In this document: one piece after another, positions 32,326-43,229 of the stretch | Layout: every line of letters begins with the position of its first letter | Position numbering within the stretch: the stretch's first letter is position 1 | Assembly (NCBI RefSeq): GCF_022539505.1 | Contig: NC_061510.1 | Location: 400,130,249-400,194,248 of the forward strand | Length of the DNA stretch: 64,000 nucleotides | Direction: 5' to 3' | Source of the DNA: Lolium rigidum | Lineage: Eukaryota > Streptophyta > Magnoliopsida > Poales > Poaceae | Position numbers and translations under genes: made by a program | The notes under the pieces: generated by a model | Told to the model about the DNA's origin: nothing | Databases searched by the model: none | What the model saw: only the letters and a program-made list of their open reading frames with translations

Positions 32326-34917
32326 ATGCCCGCCGCGGCCGCCGTCCAGCTCGCGCCGCTTCCCACTCGCGCACAGCCCCACTCAACCAACCCTCCTCCG
32401 CCACCGGTAAAGCCCACCGCCGCGTCCCTTCCGCAATGGAACGCGCTCCTCGCGGGCCACTCCCGCGCCGGCCGCCACGCCGACGCGCTGGCCCTCCTAC
32501 CGCCGCTCCTCGCCGCCTCCGAGGGCCTCGCCCCGGACAGGTTCACGCTCCCTCCCGCCGCCAAGTCCTGCGGCTTCCTCCGAGACGGCGCGGCCACGGG
32601 GCGCCAGGTCCACGCGCTCGCCGCCAAGCTCGGCCTGGCCAGCGACGACCCCTTCGTCGCCAACTCTCTCGTCTCGATGTACGGCCGGTGCGGCCGCGCC
32701 GAGGAAGCCAAGAAGGTGTTCGACGGGATTCCGAACGCGTCCAGGAACCTCGTCTCCTGGAACGCGCTCATGGCGGCGCTCTCGGACAACCCGCGCCGAG
32801 CCATCGAGGTGTTCCGGGACTTCCTGGTCGATCTTTCTGAGGCGGCGCCGGACGAGGCCACGCTGGTGACGGTGCTCCCGATGTGCGCCGCGCTCGGGTG
32901 TCCGGGGACAGGCAGGGCGGTGCACGGCCTCGCGGTCAAGTCTGGGTGGGCCGCGGCTGCGCGCGTGAGCAACGTGCTCGTCGATATGTACGCCAAGTGC
33001 GGCGAGCTCGCCAACGCCGAGCGCGCGTTCCTCCAGGCTTCCGAGAGCAACGTCGTGTCCTGGAATGTGATGCTCGGCGGGTACGCGAGGAACGGCGAGG
33101 CGGGCGCTGCGTTTGCGCTGCTGCGTCAGATGCAGCAGACGGAGGAACGCGGCGTGCCAGCCGATGAGATCACCGTGCTGAGCGTCCTGCCGGCCTGCTC
33201 AGGGCCGCCGGAGCTGGCCAAGCTGAGGGAGCTGCATGCCTTTACCATCCGTAGAGGTCTGGACTGGACCAGCGGCAATGACATGGTGCCGAATGCTCTG
33301 ATGGCAGCCTATGGGAGATGTGGATGCTTGCTCCATGCCAGCCATCTCTTTACTAGCATCCGGAGCAAGACGGTGAGCTCATGGAACACGCTGATCGGCG
33401 CCCACGCCCAGAACGGCGAGATGAACACCGCGATCGAGCTGTTCCTTCAGATGGCTAGGGATTGTGGACTGAAGCCTGACTGGTTTAGCATTGGGAGCTT
33501 GCTCTTGGCATGTGGCAACCTGAAGCATTTGCTCCATTGCAAGGCCACCCATGGGTTCATCCTCAGGAATGGACTGGAGAGGGATTCCTTCATCCGGTCC
33601 TCGCTCCTCTCGGCATACATCCAATGCGGGACGGTGTCTTTGGCTCGGTTGCTCTTCGATGATGAAGCGGTGGAGAACGATGAGGTGTCATGGAACACCA
33701 TGATTGCTGGTTACTCACAGAATGGACTACCCAGTGAAGCACTCCAGCTCTTCAGGGAGATGCAATCCAATGTAGGAAGAGGACACCGGCCATTACTGAT
33801 ATCAGCAACAAGCGCCTTGATGGCTTGCTCAGAACTAACAGCTGTTCGATTAGGGAAGGAGATGCACTGTTTCGCCCTGAAAGCCAATTACTGCGAGGAC
33901 TCGTTCTTATCAAGCTCACTGATAGACATGTACTCAAAGTGTGGATTCGTGGAGGACGCCAGGGTGTTCTTCGACCGGTTGGAGGTGAAAGGCGATGTCT
34001 CGTGGACGGCGATGATCACCGGATATGCCGTCAATGGTGCTGGGAAGGAAGCTGTTCAGCTGTATGACAAGATGAGGAGGGAGGGGGTAGAACCTGATGA
34101 ATTCACCTACCTTGGCCTACTGGTGGCGTGTGGCCATGCCGGAATGTTGGAGGAGGGGCTACATTTCTTCGAGGAGATGAGAAACCATTGTGAAACAGAG
34201 GCCAAGCTAGAACACTATGCCTGCGTTGTCAGCATGCTGAGCCGAGGAGGGCGCTTTGCCGATGCCGTGGCGCTCATGGAGGAGATGCCGGAGGAGCCCG
34301 ACGCCAAGGTACTGAGCTCGGTGCTCTCTGCCTGCCACATACATGGAGAGGTTGAGCTGGGAAGGGAGATTGCTGAGAGGCTGCTTGAGCTGGAACCGGA
34401 CAAGGCCGAGCACTATGTCCTCGCCTCCAACATGTACGCCGGAACTGGCCAGTGGGATGATATGAGGAAGGTGAGGAAGATGCTCAGGGACGCTGGCGTC
34501 GCCAAGGAGCCGGGTTGTAGCTGGATCGACGTCGCGGGCAAGGTGTACAGCTTCGTTGTCGGAGAGAACTCGCTCCCTGAGATGGACGAGGTAAGGAGGA
34601 TGTGCCACGGCCTCGAACAGAGGATCCGCAAGATCGGATACGTTCCCGACACCACGGTTGTGCTCCACGAGCTGGAGGAGGAAGAAAAGGTGGAGGCACT
34701 GCGATGGCACAGCGAGAAGCAGGCCATTGCATTCGGGCTGCTGAGGACAGCCGGGCCGGTGAAGGTGAGGGTGTTCAAGAACATCAGGATGTGCAAGGAC
34801 TGCCACAATGCAGCTAAGCTGATCTCCAAGGTAGTAGAGAGGGAGATTGTGGTTCGGGACAAGAAGAGGTTTCATCATTTCAGGGACGGGATATGTTCCT
34901 GTGGCGACTACTGGTGA
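32326..34917 (+). CDS. DYW-class pentatricopeptide repeat protein (RNA-editing factor), intronless
   Basis: 863 residues, complete. About residues 37-640 are P, L and S type PPR motifs, seen by the recurring NxLVxMYxKCG, VSWNxMIxGYxxNG and PDExTxxxVLxAC patterns. The E/E+ region follows, with a PG box KEPGCSWIDVAGKVYSF from about residue 728. The DYW deaminase domain carries the zinc-binding and catalytic set HSE (His795, Glu797) and CxxC (Cys823, Cys826) and ends in Asp-Tyr-Trp. Such proteins bind organellar RNA and convert chosen C to U. The N-terminus is Ala/Pro-rich with few acids and could be an organelle transit peptide; plastid or mitochondrion cannot be told. It resembles Arabidopsis At1g18485-type proteins, from memory only. 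The GC content is much higher than in the flanks, as usual for grass PPR genes. Confidence 0.95.
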   Translation: MPAAAAVQLAPLPTRAQPHSTNPPPPPVKPTAASLPQWNALLAGHSRAGRHADALALLPPLLAASEGLAPDRFTLPPAAKSCGFLRDGAATGRQVHALAAKLGLASDDPFVANSLVSMYGRCGRAEEAKKVFDGIPNASRNLVSWNALMAALSDNPRRAIEVFRDFLVDLSEAAPDEATLVTVLPMCAALGCPGTGRAVHGLAVKSGWAAAARVSNVLVDMYAKCGELANAERAFLQASESNVVSWNVMLGGYARNGEAGAAFALLRQMQQTEERGVPADEITVLSVLPACSGPPELAKLRELHAFTIRRGLDWTSGNDMVPNALMAAYGRCGCLLHASHLFTSIRSKTVSSWNTLIGAHAQNGEMNTAIELFLQMARDCGLKPDWFSIGSLLLACGNLKHLLHCKATHGFILRNGLERDSFIRSSLLSAYIQCGTVSLARLLFDDEAVENDEVSWNTMIAGYSQNGLPSEALQLFREMQSNVGRGHRPLLISATSALMACSELTAVRLGKEMHCFALKANYCEDSFLSSSLIDMYSKCGFVEDARVFFDRLEVKGDVSWTAMITGYAVNGAGKEAVQLYDKMRREGVEPDEFTYLGLLVACGHAGMLEEGLHFFEEMRNHCETEAKLEHYACVVSMLSRGGRFADAVALMEEMPEEPDAKVLSSVLSACHIHGEVELGREIAERLLELEPDKAEHYVLASNMYAGTGQWDDMRKVRKMLRDAGVAKEPGCSWIDVAGKVYSFVVGENSLPEMDEVRRMCHGLEQRIRKIGYVPDTTVVLHELEEEEKVEALRWHSEKQAIAFGLLRTAGPVKVRVFKNIRMCKDCHNAAKLISKVVEREIVVRDKKRFHHFRDGICSCGDYW

Positions 34918-35198
34918 CTAGAATGGAATGAAAGTTGAATCACCGTCCAAAAGTTTTAGAGAAAGATGTTTCCAAACCATCAAAAATGGAACCTGGGAAG
35001 AAATTGTGCTAGTGAACATAATTTTTCCATTTGGAACCTAGAACTTGTACATAATAGTGAAGTTGCAGTTCAGGACCATGCTAATAGAAGAGATGCGATC
35101 AAATTAACCTTAAACAAAATTATTTTTGTTCACCCTACACATTTACAGTTAGCCCAGTACAAATCTATGAATCAGGGAGAGTTGTCAGGAAGTTCTCA
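34918..35198 (+). other. 3' flank of the PPR gene
   Basis: A/T-rich and unique-looking, with no ORF of note. It probably includes the PPR 3' UTR. It ends at the target site (TCA) of the next transposon. Confidence 0.5.
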
Positions 35199-35491
35199 GA
35201 GCATCTCCACTCGTTTGCCCTCCCCACGCCGAAAACCGGGGAAATTTACGTCCGGATTGGACGTAAATTTGACGTGGGGAGGAGTTGTTTCCCAGCCGCG
35301 TCCTCAGGCGAAAGCGACGATGTAAATTTGAAAAACTTAAACTTGACAAACTACGGCTAAAAACGGGCGAATTTAGACTAAATTTAATGATATTTACTAT
35401 ATAGAGGGCGAAGTTCATACATAGAAGCCGAATTCGACTATATTTCGAATTCGGCTAGGGGAATACAACTTAAATTATAAAACACGGCGTT

Positions 35492-36637
35492 CTACATGCC
35501 CAAATGGCAGTAGAACACCGTGTAGTCACCGCCGTCGTCGCCATCGTCATCCGAGCCGTCGTCGAACTGCGGCGGCGCGGCCTGGCTGCTGCCCTGGCCG
35601 GCGTCTCCCCACCGAGGCGGCGATGGCTTGTACCATTCGTCGTTCGAGGCTTCGAGGTCGACGACGGGGACGACGACGCCGGATGGAGGTGTTGCAGGCC
35701 GGCGGAAGCGAGCGAAGTCGTCGGTGGCGGTTGGAGCGGCGGCGCGGGCGGCGAGCTTGTGCGCGGCGGCTAGGTCCATCAGCCGCCGCTGCTGCTCCGC
35801 CTCCTCGCGCTCCCAGTCGCGCCTCGACCACTCCAGGGCGGCGTCCTCGGGGAGGGCGTTGTCGGCGGGCACCAGGTCGTTGAGCGACCTGGTGATCGCC
35901 TCCACAACGGCCGCTTCCTCCGCGCGCTTCGCCTCCTCCTCGGCGAGCTTGTTTGCGGCGGCGTTGGCGGCGGCAGCGACGTCCTCCTTCGCCGGCTTCC
36001 TCTTCCGCCCACGCTGCGGGGAGGAGGGCTCGCGGATGACGAGGGCGCCGCTGCGCCCTCTGGTCGGCGGTGGTGGAGACGCCGGCTCCTTCTTGACGCG
36101 CACCGGCATCGACGGAGACGTCGCCTCCCTTTTCACCGGCGGCAAGGACGGCCTCGGCGCCGATCCGGAAGACGACGAGCTGGCAGCCATGCGCCGTGGC
36201 TGCCAGACGTTCCCCCGGCGGCGGCTCGCCGATGCCCTCGATGCAGGGGGCATCGTGAGCACCAGGAAGTTTCCGCCCTCGATGTGCTCGAGGACGTTCG
36301 CCAGCGTCCTATCCGGCGCGCTCCACCACCGTCGTCGTCCCGCGGCGTTGTTGCGCGCAGGCGGAGGCGGCGGGCCGTCGTAGGCCGCCAGCTCCCGCTC
36401 CCACCGCCGGAGGAAGTATGAGTTCCACCGCGTGTAGTTCTCGGGGTGGTGGCGCGGGTCGGCGCGCTCCTCGTCCGTCATCTTGAGCCGCTCCTCCTCG
36501 ATGGCGGCGTCGAGGGCGGCGCCCCGAGGCGGCGGCGGGATTGGTACGCCGCCACGGCTTAGCCGCCACCCGCCGCCGGGAGGCCTCGTGTCCGGCGGGC
36601 AGGGGTACCCCGCCTGGTGGAGGAGGTGCCCTCCCAC
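35492..36637 (-). CDS. Long ORF of the PIF-like element (unknown, 381 aa)
   Basis: Open throughout. It is proline-, arginine- and alanine-rich at the start. It then has a conserved-looking block DPRHHPENYTRWNSYFLRRW (residues about 60-80), Lys-rich segments, an Ala/Glu-rich coiled-coil-like stretch (AAANAAANKLAEEEAKRAEE) and an acidic end DDGDDGGDYTVFYCHLGM. I know proteins with this kind of ending as common hypothetical ORFs in grass transposons, but not their function. Another ATG at 36700 (MAFSDDDG) is in a different frame, so the true start may have been lost by a frameshift. A TATA-like sequence lies further upstream. Confidence 0.6.
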   Translation of the reverse strand: MGGHLLHQAGYPCPPDTRPPGGGWRLSRGGVPIPPPPRGAALDAAIEEERLKMTDEERADPRHHPENYTRWNSYFLRRWERELAAYDGPPPPPARNNAAGRRRWWSAPDRTLANVLEHIEGGNFLVLTMPPASRASASRRRGNVWQPRRMAASSSSSGSAPRPSLPPVKREATSPSMPVRVKKEPASPPPPTRGRSGALVIREPSSPQRGRKRKPAKEDVAAAANAAANKLAEEEAKRAEEAAVVEAITRSLNDLVPADNALPEDAALEWSRRDWEREEAEQQRRLMDLAAAHKLAARAAAPTATDDFARFRRPATPPSGVVVPVVDLEASNDEWYKPSPPRWGDAGQGSSQAAPPQFDDGSDDDGDDGGDYTVFYCHLGM

Positions 36638-36776
36638 CGGTGGAGCGACCGGCGGGGGAAGCCATTGGAGGCTGCGCCGTCGTCGTCGGAGAACGCCATC
36701 TTCGTTGGAGGTGGACGGTGAGTGGAGGGAGAATGGAGGAAGAGTGGAGCAGAGGCGTCGCGGCGAGCGGAGTGGC

Positions 36777-36785
36777 CTTAAATAG
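36777..36785 (-). promoter_or_regulatory. TATA-like box of the PIF-like element's ORF
   Basis: The minus strand reads CTATTTAAG about 80 bases upstream of ATG 36700 and 140 upstream of ATG 36637, followed by a C/T-rich leader. Confidence 0.5.
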
Positions 36786-37211
36786 GCGCGGCGGGCGCGG
36801 CGAGCGCCGGCGATTAATGCCGCGTGGAAGACGATGCGTGCGCGGATGACGATACGACGACATTAACTCGCCGCGTGGAAGCTACGCGTCCGGCGAATGC
36901 TGACCGGCGGCAGGCTTTTACAGCGCGCGGAAGACGATGCGATGAGGACGACGACCGGTGTCTCTCGCCGACAAGTTGAGGCCACCAGACGCGCGGGAAG
37001 TTTCCTCGCCGTTTCGCGCGCTTTTCTTTCGTCCGGAGTCCCCGAGAGCTCCCCGGGGGGCCGGGGATGGCGTGGGATCGCCGGATGAATTTAGGCCCAA
37101 ATCCGGACGAAATCGAGAAACCGGGGACGCGACTGGGCCAAATTTCACCGTCCGGATGGAAAAAACGTCGTTCGGAGGCCTAGTCAGGGAGACGAGTGGA
37201 GATGCTCTCAC

Positions 37212-37640
37212 TACCAGGTAGCAATTACACTAGCATACAAGCATCTACGTAAAGGCAGGCAAAGCAAACACACTTGCAGACTACAGAAATACAGAATATC
37301 ATTATTGGACCGAGCATGCCTCACAAAAAAAAGTTGCGCCGGCTCAGCCTCAATGCAATGCTGCGTTGGATAATTTGCCGCTGTTATGTTTATGGACACC
37401 ATCTCGTCCTAATTCTGTCGTCACTTCATCGGAATAGCCACGACGGTAGGAAACCAGATGATCTTCAACTCATCTTGCAGGCGACATGAGCCCCAGTCCC
37501 AGATTGATATTGGTCCAATGATTCGGATCTAATAAAGAATAAAGAAATTCGGAAGCCAGCAGAAGGCGGTAGCTTACATGATCCGCTATAAAATACCAGT
37601 AAAATTGCCAAAAGCCATAAGCAGTCTATCGACTAGTTAA
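37212..37640 (+). other. Intergenic stretch, nothing recognised
   Basis: No ORF longer than about 70 codons and no repeat match elsewhere in the window. Its left edge is the target site of the PIF-like element, so 35196 and 37212 were once adjacent. Confidence 0.4.
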
Positions 37641-38936
37641 ATGGAGTGTAGTTTGTAGTCTCAAAGATCAAGGCGGATTGGGAGTTCATGACCTGAAAGT
37701 CAAGAATTCAGCTCTGCTGGGTAAATGGCTTTTTAAGCTTTTTACTGAGGATGGGATTTGGCAAACTATTCTTCATGGAAAGTATATTGGCTCGAAGGCG
37801 CTATCCCAAGTGGTTTGGAAACCTGGGGATTCTCACTTCTGGGCTGGTCTCATGGCGACAAAAAATGTATTCTTTCGCCATGGTACTTTCTCTATTAAGA
37901 ATGGAGAACAGATACGGTTCTGGGAAGATGTTTGGTTAGACAATGCTTCCTTAAGTGAACAGTATCCTGCCTTGTATAGTATTGTTCGCAAAGGTGATAC
38001 CATTGCCACAGTAATGGCTACCTCACCTCCGAATGTGACGTTCAGACGGGTTTTACTTGGACAAAGGCTATTGGCATGGAATGCCTTAATTCAACGGCTG
38101 GGAGATATACACCTATCACCTGAACCGGATGAATTTAGATGGAATCTTCATGTAGATGGCACATTCTCAGTCAAATCTTTATACAATGCGATTCTTCATT
38201 CTGATATACCGGTTGATAATAATAAGAAAATCGGTTGATAATAATAAGAAAATCTGGAAGATGAAAATACCATTAAAAATTTAAAAAATTAGATGGTATC
38301 TTCGTCGCGGAGTTATTCTTACCAAAGATAATCTTGTCAAGCGGAATTGGCATGGAAATTCTAGGTGTGTTTTTTGTCATCAAGATGAAACAATTAAACA
38401 CCTTTTTTTCCAGTGCCATTTTGCGAGATCTATTTTGTCAGTCATCCAAGTAGCATCTACCCTGTATCCTCCGACTAGTGTAGCCAATGTTTTTGGCAAC
38501 TGGCTTCACGGTATCGATTCAAGGTTTAAGTTGCTTCTTAGGGTGGGGGCGCTAGCAGTTATCTGGGCACTCTGGCTAAGTAGAAATGACAAGATTTTTA
38601 ACGATAAAAATTGTTCTTTGTTGCAGGTCATCTACAGATGTACAAGTATTCTCCGTTTGTGGTTACCTCTTCAGCGGATGGAGAACCGAGACCTATTTAC
38701 GGAGGTCTGTGCACGGTTGGAGGCTACGGCGAGGGATACTTTTTCCCTACATGGGTGGCAGCATAGTCTAAGGATTGCAGCACCACCCACACCTTAGGCG
38801 TTATATGATATGTATTCCACCTAGTTTTATATACTTTGAATCAAGACACTTTAAACGGCTGTGTGCATCCTGGTTATGCAGAGGCTAGATGTAATTGCTT
38901 TCCCAAAAATAATAAAGCATCCTTTATCGAAAAAAG
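37640..38936 (+). mobile_element. Second 5'-truncated L1-type LINE
   Basis: Residues from LKDQGGLGVHDLKVKNSALL onward are the C-terminal part of an L1 ORF2, with RFWEDVWLD and, in the next frame, the zf-RVT finger CVFCHQDETIKHLFFQC. A 22-base tandem duplication (38210-38231 and 38232-38253) shifts the frame and brings in a stop. The tail is AATAATAAAG...CGAAAAAAG at 38910-38936. It belongs to another L1 subfamily than the copy at 30861. Confidence 0.85.
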
Positions 38937-39211
38937 CTAGAGAGAAAAGGGAGAGCACCTTTTCATAGTTATAGGAGCAGAGGAAATCAGATGCAGATTC
39001 TTCTGCAATAAACATGATTGATGGTTCCTCCAATGTCGAACCAGAGTGATTATTGAACTCCTAGGTCATTTGACAACTGTAATATTCCTCGTATTTGAGA
39101 AGCTTCTGGAGATGTCAGTAGGAACCAATAATCTAGATAACAGGTGTATACGAGAACAATATTTCTGTAATACTCAAATTTAAGCCGGACAAGATGAGAT
39201 AGCAATATTTT
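38937..39211 (+). other. Intergenic stretch between LINE and tandem duplication
   Basis: A/T-rich, no gene seen. Confidence 0.4.
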
Positions 39212-39552
39212 CAAATAAAAAGCCCTAAGCAATATTTCGCAAAATATGGTTAAGAATTTTGTATAAATATAGATATTGCGATTTCCTCTTTGGTATACAA
39301 GATTTTGTACAATATTTAGCATCATTTTTGTAATGTATTTAAATAAAAAAGGTTCACATAATTTGAGTTTTAAAATCTATAACTTGAGTTCTATGCGTAG
39401 GGCAGGTTACGGTATAATTTTGGAAAAAAAATATTTTTACATGTTCATTCGCTGGTTGTATAGGCATTTTCCATGTTTATTCGTTGGTTGTATAGATATT
39501 TATTTGTGGTTTATTTTCTGATGTATACATGCTACTAGATAATGATAAGCAT
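39212..39552 (+). repeat. Start of copy 1 of a tandem duplication of about 2 kb
   Basis: Matches 58035-58410 (shared: TTTTGTACAATAT, AAAATCTATAACTTGA, GTATACATGCTACTAGATAA). Copy 1 continues at 56172 after the CACTA element. Non-coding. Confidence 0.85.
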
Positions 39553-39705
39553 CACTGGTAGAAAAAAAAGGGCTTTAGCCGCGGCTCGCAACTGCCATTA
39601 GTCGCGGTTGCGCAATCGCGACTAATGAAGCGCGACTAAAGGCCCCCCTTTAGTCGCGGTTACTTACGAACCGCGACTAAAGGCCCGTCCACGTGGACGG
39701 CTGGC
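39553..39705 (+). repeat. Left subterminal region of CACTA element E
   Basis: Contains hairpin-forming repeats (TTTAGTCGCGGTT with AACCGCGACTAAAGG) and a GTCCACGTGGAC palindrome near 39688-39699. It ends with CTGGC (39701-39705), the left target duplication of LTR element C. Confidence 0.8.
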
Positions 39706-40224
39706 TGATACGTCTCTGACGTATCGATAATTTTTTATGTTTCATGCTACTTTATTGATGATATCTACATGTTTTATACACATTATATGTCGTATTTACG
39801 CATTTTCCGGCACTAACCTATTAACAAGATGCCGAAGAGCCAGTTGCTTGTTTTCTCGCTGTTTTTGGTTTCAGAAATCCTAGTAAGGAAATATTCTCGG
39901 AATTGGACGAAATCAACGCCCGGGGTCCTATTTTTGCACGAAGCTTCCGGAAGACCGAGGGGAAAGGAAGTGGGGCCACGAGGTGCCGCCACACTAGGGC
40001 GGCGCGGCCCGAGCCCTGGCCGCGCGGCCCTAGCGTGTGGGGCCCTCGTGTGGCCCCCCGCGTTGCCCTTCCGCCTACTTAAAGTCTTCGTCGTGAAACC
40101 CTCTGTACCGAGAGCCACGATACGGAAAACCTTCCAGAGACGCCGCCGCCGCCAATCCCATCTCGGGGGATTCAGGAGATCGCCTCTGGCACCCTGCCGG
40201 AGAGGGGAATCATCTCCCGGAGGC
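39706..40224 (+). repeat. First LTR fragment of element C
   Basis: 519 bases matching the start of the LTR at 53253. It stops at CTCCCGGAGG, where CACTA end F begins. Confidence 0.9.
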
Positions 40225-40380
40225 ACTACAAGAAAAGTTGCCATGGCCGACGAAGTTGAAGTCGCGCCGTGGTTGCTGGTGTACCATGGCCGACGATTTT
40301 GGTCCCTCCATGGTGCATGTCAAAACTTTTTTTTTTCTCGTTTTTGAGGCCACCTAGCCCGACGAAAGCGGCCAAAACGT
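40225..40380 (+). mobile_element. CACTA element F, left end only
   Basis: Begins CACTACAAGAAAAGTTGCC, a classic CACTA terminus, at the break in the LTR. It contains CCATGGCCGACG repeats (40242 and 40288), then runs into the gap. No right end is seen after the gap. Confidence 0.75.
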
Positions 40381-40480
40381 NNNNNNNNNNNNNNNNNNNN
40401 NNNNNNNNNNNNNNNNNNNNNNNNNNNNNNNNNNNNNNNNNNNNNNNNNNNNNNNNNNNNNNNNNNNNNNNNNNNNNNNN
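40381..40480. other. Assembly gap (100 N)
   Basis: One hundred N; the true length is unknown. Left side is CACTA element F, right side is the LTR end of element G. Confidence 1.
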
Positions 40481-40630
40481 GACGTAAGGGTTTTACCTCA
40501 TCGAGGGCCCCGAACCCGGGTAAATCGCTCTCCCCGCTTGTCCGTGAACCGATGTCTCGTGGTCGCCGCTACAGATTCCGTCAACCCTAAGCCCCTATCG
40601 GAGGGCATTGGCGATGAGTACCTCGACAAT

Positions 40631-40649
40631 TGGCGCCGTCTCGTGGGAA
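40631..40649 (+). promoter_or_regulatory. Primer-binding site of element G
   Basis: TGGCGCCGTCTCGTGGGAA, two bases after the LTR end CTCGACA at 40628. This is close to the TGGCGCCGTCTGTGGGAA form common in Tat-lineage elements. Confidence 0.7.
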
Positions 40650-41129
40650 CCCCGTCGGCACAAGGCAGGTCATCGGCAAGCACCAGCTACGTCCGCGGCG
40701 TTCTTACTCGAGTCACCGACACCAAGAAAGTCAAGAAACCCGATCCGCCGCGGATCCTTCGAATTTGTGCCGCACCGCGAAGAGCTTCACCCGAACTTTA
40801 TGGCAACGTCTCGCAACACGGAAGCAGCTTTCGTGGCGCCCACTTCGTCGTCGACTCTGGAGGTTTTCTCCGCTTCCCCGGGCCCGGCGCGTCCCACTCA
40901 AAGGCTGAGCCTCAAGAAGGTGTCCCTTCGGCAGCAACCCTAAAAGCTTCACCCAGAAGCATACGAGAGAGCAATCGGGAAAATCTCGACGCCGCGGCTG
41001 GACAAAGGAAGAGACGAAGGAGTTCGCACCGTGAAGAGGAAGGCCAAACAGCAGCCCACTCTCGATGCTATGACATGTCATCAATCGTAGGACGCACCCG
41101 TTCTCCACACCTCTCGCCTACGTAGCAGC

Positions 41130-41821
41130 TTGAAGCACCGTGTTATCTCCACTCTTATTTTGATCCTAAGGATGGTCGGGAAAAGTCCAACCATCTGCTA
41201 ATGAACCGCCGACACTTCCTTGAGATTCGGCAGCTTCGCGACGATCTTAGAGCTGAAGCCACATCAAGAGTTCGCATAATGGAAGAGAAAGCGAAGTCCT
41301 ATGGTCATCAGCCAGAGCCATATGTACCAGAACCATACGAGCCAATGGAAAAAAGCGAGTACGAACCAGTCGAGGCATTCCCAGCACTGCGTGGACAGAT
41401 CAACATGATCCACAAGACCAGCTTTTCGAAAAGAGAAATCAAAAAGTTCTCCCGAGAAGTAAAATACGCGGAAGTTGCCATGGTTGATACGCCGGATTTT
41501 ATTGATTGGTCAGATCAGAGCATCACCTTCACAGGCGGATCACCCGAAGGCCGTCCCAAGGCCCGGCCACGCGGCTCCTCGTCCCGGAAGCTACGCATTG
41601 GAGGATACAATATGGGCAAAGTATTTATGGATGGTGGAAGCGGCTTAAACCTGCTATTCGCCAAAGACAATGAGGGCAATGGGTTTAATAGCCGACATGC
41701 TAAAAGAATCCGACACAGTGGTTCCACGGCATTATACCGACTCGACCCGCCTACTCGCCGGGAAAACATCATTGGACGTAGTCTTCGACACGCCCAAGAA
41801 TTTCAGGAAAGAAAGGATTGA
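41130..41821 (+). pseudogene. gag end and protease of element G
   Basis: Readable residues include YLHSYFDPKDGRE (gag C-terminal region), then FSKREIKKFSREVKYAEVAM and VDTPDFIDWSDQSITF. The protease active-site area is GGYNMGKVFMDGGSGLNLLFA. The N-terminal part of gag, which should precede it, is not recognisable in 40650-41130, so part is deleted or too decayed. Confidence 0.75.
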
Positions 41822-42339
41822 GTTCGAGGTAGTCGATCGGGAATCTCAAGCACCACGCCATCCTCGGCAGACCTGCGCTTGCCAAGTTCATGGCCGTGCC
41901 TCATTATGCATACCCGAAGCTAAAGATGCCAGTGCAACAACGGGACCCCAATAACCGTTCACGGCAGCCTTCGCCGGTCGACAACCGCGACAGTGAATTT
42001 CAGAAGATCGCCTCAAAATTTGGAGCCAAGGAAGAACTCAACGCGATCGACGCCATCACAGCATCACACACAGCCACCAGCCGACAATCGAAACGCAAGA
42101 TCCGATGAGTTCGATACTACAAAGGAAACCAAGAAACTCGCAGTGCACCCAACCGATCCGAAGAAAACGGTCAACACCTCGGCTGACCTAGATGTCGCAT
42201 AGAAAGCGCGCTCATCGAGTTCCTCCGTGAGCGCTCGGGAGATATTTGCATGGGAGCCATCCGACATGCCAGGTATCCCCGTGGAACTCGCCGAGCACGC
42301 CCTAAATGTTGATCCGACAGCCAAGCCAAGCATAGCAGC

Positions 42340-43060
42340 CGATGCGACGATTCTCCGAACCCAAAAGAAGAGCAATTGGTGAAGAAGTTAATCGAGCCCG
42401 CAAGGCGGGATTCATCCGAGAGCTTAAGGAATCTGAATGGGTGGCTAATCCAGCCATGGTGCCAAAAAGGACACAACCGCCCTTCGCATGTGCATCGACT
42501 ACACCGGCCTTAACAAACACCGCCCCAAAGATCATTTCCCATTGCCTCGAATAGATCGATAGTCGATTCTACAGCCGGGTGCGATCGTCTCTTTCCTCGA
42601 TGCGTACTCCGGTACAACCAGATCAAACTCGAAGAAGGAGGACCAGGAGTTAACCGCGTTCATCACTCCACACCTGCGTTTCGCTACAACGTCATGACCT
42701 TCGGGTTAAAAAATGCAGGAGCTACTTATCAACGCTGCATGCAAGCTCCCTCGCGGAGCAGATTGGAAGAAACATTGAAGTCTACATCGACGATATCGTG
42801 GTGAAAACAAAGCACGCAGCCACACTCATCGATGACTTGCGAGAGACCTTTGACAATCTGGACAGATACAAAATTAAGCTAAATCCTAAGAAGTGTTTCT
42901 TTGGAGTACCGTGAGGGCAAGTACTTGGATACTTCATATCAGCCGTAGGAATCGAGGCCAATCCCTTGAAGATCAAAGCTATTCTCGACATGGAGCCGCT
43001 AAAGAACCCGCACCAGGTGCAAGCAATGGCAAAGCCGATTAGCAGCGCTTAGCGTGTTTA
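42340..43060 (+). pseudogene. Reverse transcriptase of element G
   Basis: The pieces in different frames are FIRELKESEWVANPAMVPK, MCIDYTGLNKHRPKDHFPLP, SFLDAYSG, VMTFGLKNAGATYQRCM, the active site VYIDDIVVKTK, and LNPKKCFFGV. At least four frame changes and an in-frame TGA (about 42913) show it is dead. Confidence 0.85.
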
Positions 43061-43229
43061 TCGCGAAGCTAGGAGAGAAAGCTTTGCCCTTCTACAACTT
43101 GATGAAAAAGTCGTAAAGTTCGAGTGGACAAAGGAAGCACAAGACTCCTTTGACAACCTCGAAGAAAATCCTATCGACCTCTCCGGTGCTCGTGACTCCG
43201 CGCGAAAAGGAGACACCGTTGATGTACAT

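Larger units (their letters stand above)
35199..37208 (-). mobile_element. PIF/Harbinger-like DNA element, 2,010 bp
   Basis: Terminal inverted repeats are exact for 16 bases (GAGCATCTCCACTCGT at 35199 and its inverse ending at 37208). A 3-bp duplication TCA flanks it (35196-35198 and 37209-37211). Three-base targets fit PIF/Harbinger, though the usual target is TTA/TAA, so the superfamily is inferred. It carries one long ORF on the minus strand and no DDE transposase, so it needs one in trans. Confidence 0.8.

Noticed and set aside
32436..34878. Long antisense and out-of-frame ORFs over the PPR gene (for example 33050-32280, 34878-34207)
   Set aside because: Shadows of a GC-rich single-exon gene; only the 863-aa frame has the PPR and DYW motifs.
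35628..36383. 251-codon plus-strand frame in the PIF-like element
   Set aside because: Antisense to the 381-aa ORF, low complexity, no own start context.
37211..37489. Short ORFs on both strands in 37211-37489
   Set aside because: 60-71 codons, no motif, not conserved with anything in the window.
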